A DNA stretch of 64,000 nt, taken from Xiphias gladius. Lineage: Eukaryota; Chordata; Actinopteri; Istiophoriformes; Xiphiidae. The notes below the pieces were generated by a model. The model did not search any database. It was not told where the DNA came from and saw nothing but the letters and a program-made list of their open reading frames with translations. The stretch spans positions 29,660,001 through 29,724,000 of the forward strand of contig NC_053400.1 of NCBI RefSeq assembly GCF_016859285.1. Direction: 5' to 3'. Shown one piece after another: positions 58,143-64,000 of this stretch. Within the stretch, counting starts at the first letter, position 1. Each line of letters begins with the position of its first letter. A program made the position numbers and the translations under genes.

Positions 58143-61100
58143 CTGAAAGTAGTGAAGAAGAGAGACAAAAAGGGCCGTTAATTACTGATGGGGTTTTAAT
58201 GAATTTTGTTACGACATCTTTTTTTGGGTTTTACATCACTGAGCAGCATGTTTGCTTTAGCTATTAAAAAAACATCCTTACTTGCAACTAAGAGAACACA
58301 CAAACATGGCTGAAGGAGGTTCGAAAACGGAGGTGGGGGGTACACTATGATTGAGAGTGCAGCTGGAGCTATACTTTCCATTGGAAGGATTCCATTATTA
58401 CTGAGTATGAAACAAATGGTAAGCTTTATGCAAAGCTGCCTGGTGCTTAAACAACCTTCATAATTCACAGATGTAAATCGGTAGGCCGTAGGTGGATGGA
58501 GGCCACAAAGACAGCATTCTGCCCACCAGTGACCTGGGTTTATTTCCCAGCGGTGGCACTTCCAGCTCGGCTGTGCTTTCCGGCATACATAATTGCCGAT
58601 GTTTACTGTTAGGAGGCCAGTGAGGGATCATGTTTTTGTCACTGTGACATTAACTTCTAGTGGTTGGTCAGGGCGCCGGCACAGGTAATGGTGGGATCTA
58701 TTTGAATAGACAGATCGCCAGCTGTTACTCATATCCTCCCCTCCGCTACTGCTGCTACTGCTTCTGCCGAATGTCCACGCGCGTTAATTTATGATAATTT
58801 GAGATATTCTGGTTTATGTGCAGAAACAAAGATGTGAGCATGGAAACCTCGATGCAAAGTTGAATAAGGAGATGCATGATGGGGACATTTTGAAAAGTTA
58901 TATACCGAACATGCACGTATGTGTGTTATGTGGTCAGTGATTTGGCCTTCAGTTTTGAACACATAATGTGTTATAAAGGTGTCTCCAGAACTTGGGAATT
59001 TTTGTCACGTGTAGATACTGGATGTTAATGGCAGATCGCCATCTCATCCATTCCAGTAGGCACCTCTTCATCTTTCTAGCGTCATTTCACTGTAGCAACA
59101 AGTGTCTCAGGTTTGTTGTGGTCTGGCGTAAAGCCTCTTTGACTTAAAGATCAGCTCTCCCCTGTGCAGCCTTTAAATCCTCTGTAGAGCACAGACGTGC
59201 ACAGTTATGTAACAGTGATTGTCCGTGTCATTTGGACACTCTTGACCTTCATGACTTGAACACCTGGAATATTAATGCTGGTAGCGAACACAACAGAAAG
59301 GTTGTGGATTCAGAGAAAAGTTTCCTCCGGAAAAGAATACTTTGCTTCAGAGAACAATTCCCAGCCGAAAGTGGGGACGACGCTTTAATTTTGAGTGGTA
59401 TGGAGATATAACTAATCTCTTCTCTCCGCATTCGGTAACATGTTTGATAATTCAATGTTTGAATTACCATCTGAACAAGACATGCACGGGGGACAGGGTA
59501 AATATATGGTGAGGGCAGAACAACTGCCAAGTCAATCACGCCTGTCTGATACACTGTGCCCCGGCATTAATGACACTTAAGCCTTTTAAAGAGGATATAA
59601 TTAGTACCTCCAGCACACAAGTGATTGAGTTATGTAACACAAAAGGGGCTTCCCAGGAAAAGTCAAGGTGTCACCTCCACCTGCATGCCGACTGTTATGC
59701 AGGGGATTACTCATTTAAATACCAAACTTCGGTGTTCAGACCAAATTTCTCTTCGTTTTTCCACGGCTGGGTACAACAGAGGCACTGAAACAAATCAGTT
59801 TGAGACCAAAAAATCCCCAGGAGAAAGCAATATTAGTTATGTAGGCAGTTTAGTTTCAAACCAAAAGGAGATGTCTGAAAAAGGTAATGGTTGTCTTTCC
59901 CAGTGCAAGCTGGTAATTTCATACCAAATCCATTAAAAGCTGCAAAAGATATATATATATATGTCTATATACAAGATGTCTGGTCGTGGGGCTGATGCAA
60001 AAGGGTCAAAGGCCAGAACAGGATGGAGTGTGTGCACCGTGTTTAAGGAGCAACGACAAAAAAAAATAAAAATACTTTATCTACGAACGCAGGATTTGGT
60101 CTACCCTTACATCAGTTATGGTCTGGCCATAATGTACAACAGCTATTATTGCATCACTGTTGCATCATCCAGGTTTCAAGGTAAAGCTGCACAGGAGCAG
60201 CTGAACATTGTTCGGATGGGACCTCTTCAAGGTCACGTTTTTAAGAGTGTGCCATAAATTGCGACCGCACCACTATTGCGCTACTCGCAGGGCTTACCTG
60301 TTGTTTTGTAAATTGCTTGGGATTGAAATTAGACTTGTGGAGAGCTACTACGCAGCCAGCGGAACAGGTGAAAAAATGAACAGAGTCATGACTCGTGCAT
60401 TGGTAAATCCAGTCAGAACTTCCAAAAAGTCTTCTGCTCCTCCAGTCCTTTAGAAATCTGCAGATCACTTCTTTCTGAGTGTTCAGGGTATATCCACGAT
60501 CACAGATGCCTGCTCATTCAGCTGCAGGGAAGCGTGCAAGGGTAAACTGATCAACCTGGAGGTGTGACAGGAGTCTCCCAGACGGGAAGGGCGGAGCCAA
60601 CCCGCTAAGATTAGAGGGGGAGTGAAAATCCTTTTCGCTTTCTTATTTATCTTTTTCTTTTGGTCTTTTCTTATTTATTCATTCATTTTGCTAAGTTTGG
60701 TCTTGTTTACTTCTCTGGTAAGGGCCAAAACGCGCAGGGTTTGCAGAGCTTTTATTTCGTACAGCCCTTTTTTTAAAAAGTTGCCAGGAGTATTGAAACA
60801 CCTCGACTTTACACCGAGAAGCACAGGTGATAATGATCAGTGGTGGCGGCCCATTATTCATTTCTAACACACAGCGGTGTCATTATGAGATTTCTGGTGC
60901 CACCAAGGGTGGGTGCCGCACACTGCCATTGCTGAGAAATTTTATGAATTCAGTGACACGTACGGGGAGAAAATGTAGCCTTAAGAGCAAGATCATCCTG
61001 AAGAGAAAGAGAACCGGTTTTCCCAGTCATTAATTTGTGGCCTGTTTCTTATATCCACCTCGTGGGGAATAGAAAATAGCTGACAGCTAATATTTGCGCA

Positions 61101-63060
61101 ATCCGTAAATGAACGACATCTTCGAAACCTGACCTGGGTTTGTGCCCACTAAGTGATTTATTTTTAACCTTAAATGGGTTGCAGTTAGATTTATCTGCAT
61201 GCTTCATTATTATGTGAACCAGTTACGAGACAGGTGCAAATTCAGGGGTTGATGTGAGGCTTTCAGTGAATGTTAAGCCCGAAGTTCACTTTAGGCAATA
61301 ACTTCCAAATTAAGTAGCCAGAAGCCTAGAGGAGAACAAATTTAGCGGAATAAAAGTTGATTATGAGCGTGAAATGGGAAAACTGATTGCAGATGTTTCC
61401 TCGACATTAATTATGGCTTATATTATAAGAAATTGAGTATCTGATTTTATTTGCTTCTTATTTCTTACTGGTTTTAAGCCACAGCTTAAACCAACATTGG
61501 ATTACTTGAGAGGACTTGAGGATTTGGATCAAGGCAAACAAAAAGCAAATCAAGGTAAATATAAACTTTTCATGGTTTTTATAAATTGTACATGGTTTTT
61601 TTTTGGTTTTCCCTAATAATATATGAATGTTTGTTGTTCTCCTCTCCCTGCACAACTTCTTGTTACTCTTTCCCAGTCATGCGGCAGAAACTTAGCAGAG
61701 CCAAGTTCAGGAACGATTTTTAGGCCTTGATTTGAGGTACTTGCAGGGCCGCAGCTTTTTAGTGCTCTCTAGTCACTGATTCGCCTCAGTGCAAACATAT
61801 ATTCTCTTCCTGGAAGTGACCGTTGCTTCTTTTGGTCTCTCAGACATGGCCATTGCACACGCAGTCGTTTTCGATGGGGTTGCCATGGAGGCATTTATTC
61901 TTCAATGTTATGTCGGGGTGACCGACTTTATGTGGGCAAGATGATTACCACGCTGTCTAGGATGCCGCCGGAGCCATTGGAACATTCTGACAGTCGTCAT
62001 GCACCTATTTGATCTTTTATTACAGGTCAGACATGATGCTTTGCAGACTCTTTACGGTGGCATGTGACTGCTTTATCTGTTGACTTGGGAATCAAGTAAT
62101 TGGTTGGCCAGAATAAAAGGTGAACTGAATGCCTGCTGTCCGACTGCACATTGAGCGACTATTAAAAGACCATGTATCTGCTGTGGGGAAATAGGACCAT
62201 TATCCCCGCAGTTTGAAGAGTTACTGGGTATCGGTTTGTTGAATAGGTGACACTTTATATCCGTAAAGTGTGTGTGAAGATTCCCATTACTGAGCTGCTC
62301 TCAGAGCTTCAACTGGCAGAGGAGAGACAATCTAACCGCACATGGCAAAGCATTTGTCCACGCAATTCCACACCCTGCTCCGCCTTTTCTCCCCTCAGCA
62401 CCAAGCCAGCCTCATGCTCCAACACCTGACAACACACACCACGCTTAGACAGCAGGTGTCTATAATTAACTAATCTGTCCTGAGCCATGCCTAATCCAGC
62501 ACACATACACATTGAGATGGATCAGACACACTCACAAAACAAGTCTACAGCTGTGATATCTTGGAACACACTTCCACAAATCATAAAACGAAGGTCTCGT
62601 CCTTTGGGTGCCGTGATTACACGATGATATTGAAAGTTGATTACTTTGCGGTAATAAAATAATTTAGAAGTTTAGTTGGTAAACCGAAAAAATTTCAGCA
62701 ATGTTGATCTGTGATTCGAGGTGTGAGATTTTCTGTGCGAACCTTTCCCTCATGCTTGAGGCGGCAATGTCTGACTACAAAGTCCCAAACACTACAAATC
62801 CTGCCCGTGAGTTTGACTATGGAGCCCAAAAACTGACAAAATACAGTAAAAGGTTATCAGACAAGTAAAAAAATCCAACCAAAGCCAAAACGAAAAACAA
62901 CAGCAACAAAAAAAACAAAACTATCATTGTTGGTTTTAATTTAAGTGATTAAATGGAAGTGTAAAAAAATACATAGTTTTATACTTTTCCTTTAATATCC
63001 AATAACTTGGTACAAAAAGCTTTTCTTTTCCTTACCGCTAAGGTAAAGGAAATGATACAT
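58143..63060. other. slc1a2 intron 1 / upstream DNA, no recognised exon
   Basis: I searched the minus strand for a short exon encoding the EAAT2 N-terminus and ending with two bases of a split codon, and found none. In mammals this first intron is very long, so exon 1 is probably beyond 64,000. No protein motif was recognised. Segments such as 61,780-62,130 and 62,330-62,500 are low in repeats and could be conserved regulatory DNA, which I cannot test here. Confidence 0.5.
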
Positions 63061-63063
63061 ACA

Positions 63064-63064
63064 G

Positions 63065-63099
<35 letters not shown>
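63064..63099. repeat. (TA)n microsatellite
   Basis: About 17 TA units with two C interruptions. Confidence 0.93.
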
Positions 63100-63412
63100 T
63101 GTATGTAAATATCATTCATGAATTCATGAATTCAGCCGACCTTTGTTCCTGGCTGGTAGCACCACTACTCAAACCTTTCTCCTTGACCTGATATCAACCT
63201 ACAGCCATGCATTTAAAGATGGGCATGAACAGACCAACGCCCAAGACCAACGTGCAACATGCATGTCTAATTGGTTTTGTGTTTTTACTCTAGTTTGTCC
63301 TGTTGGACAGGACAAAACAGGACATGCATAATATGTATAAAGATGGAGATCAACAAAATGTAACACCAGGATCGGCTGTTGTTGTCACTGTCATTGTTAG
63401 TAAATTGCAAAA

Positions 63413-63446
63413 TTGTGGGCTAGAAAATTTAATTTCTAGCCCACAA
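63413..63446. repeat. 14-bp perfect inverted repeat
   Basis: Positions 63,413-63,426 ('ttgtgggctagaaa') and 63,433-63,446 are complementary around a 6-nt AT loop. With 36% or lower GC around it, this may be a foldback trace of an old insertion. No RNA-gene context was seen. Confidence 0.7.
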
Positions 63447-64000
63447 AATTTGTGAGTCGGCACTTAAGAAAAAAAAGACAAAATACATATGGAGTAAGAC
63501 GTCGAGTGACAAAATAAAACACTTTAAAAAACAATACAACCTTAAAATTCAATGGCCCTACAGAAAGTTGACCACACTCCTTTTGTTGAGTCTCTTAGAG
63601 GTTTTAGTGAAACACGTTGGTTGTTTTCGGGGACATAGTTTGCAGATTATTAGTGGTAGCAAAAATCGCAGTTCTATTAAAGGATCGGTTCACATTCAAG
63701 TGAATCTTAACAACGATACACGCATGCCCATATGTACAATGACAGGATTTTTGGTTGCTGTAAATGTTCTCGCTCCCCATACTAGAGATTCCCTCTCGTG
63801 ATTTTGATGGGGGATAAAATCCACAGTCCTTGTTCTGTCTACAAATGCTTTATAAAGTTTAGTCAAACTTAATAGGAGGCTTCAGCAGTCTGGGTTAGAC
63901 AAAACAAGTGGGTATATTCCGGGCTAATGGTCTTTTTAGTGTGAAATTCCCTCTTTGTGCTTACAACGGCAGTGTTTCCTTGCCGAATTGCAGCGGGGGG

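Noticed and set aside
59981-60257. Plus-strand frame beginning MSGRGADAKGSKARTG, at first sight like histone H2A
   Set aside because: Only the first few residues look alike; the rest has no histone-fold motif and diverges at once, so it is chance.

Overview
The window is vertebrate nuclear DNA, almost certainly from a ray-finned (teleost) fish. It is AT-rich, has intron-containing genes with GT-AG splice sites, and carries repeat families I know from teleosts: a Tc1-like transposase relic, tRNA-derived SINE-like pieces, and several short AT-rich dispersed repeats. Three genes can be reconstructed exon by exon. Together they match the vertebrate block that in human reads APIP - PDHX - CD44 - SLC1A2 on 11p13.

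Layout. Positions 1-24.1 kb hold no gene I can recognise: a decayed Tc1-like transposase at the left edge, repeats, two copies of one dispersed element, and an isolated CpG-dense patch near 6.0 kb. From 24.5 to 30.3 kb on the minus strand lies apip, complete, with 7 coding exons and 245 residues. Its first coding exon is preceded by a splice acceptor, and a CpG-dense patch with a splice donor near 35.1-35.4 kb may be its promoter and untranslated first exon. From 30.4 to 42.6 kb there are mostly repeats plus one unassigned candidate terminal exon at 37.0 kb. No pdhx exon was found there.

From 42.66 to 47.1 kb on the plus strand is a TATA-driven gene of 9 coding exons for a 466-residue, Ser/Thr-rich, single-pass membrane protein. 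It sits where CD44 is expected, has a CD44-like transmembrane exon and phase-1 symmetric exons, but has no Link (hyaluronan-binding) domain. Part of it is a tandem array of about 300-bp exon-plus-intron units. From 49.4 to 58.1 kb on the minus strand, tail to tail with it, is slc1a2 (glial glutamate transporter EAAT2/GLT-1). It lacks only its short 5' coding exon and encodes two alternative C-termini that correspond to the mammalian GLT-1a and GLT-1b forms. From 58.1 to 64 kb is slc1a2 intron or upstream DNA without a recognisable exon.

The genes are not an operon. Apip works in cytosolic methionine salvage, the CD44-position gene makes a cell-surface mucin-like protein, and Slc1a2 clears glutamate at glial membranes. 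Their adjacency is conserved vertebrate synteny. The most unusual item is the Link-less, internally amplified gene at the CD44 position. The best supported regulatory observation is the retained double C-terminus of slc1a2.
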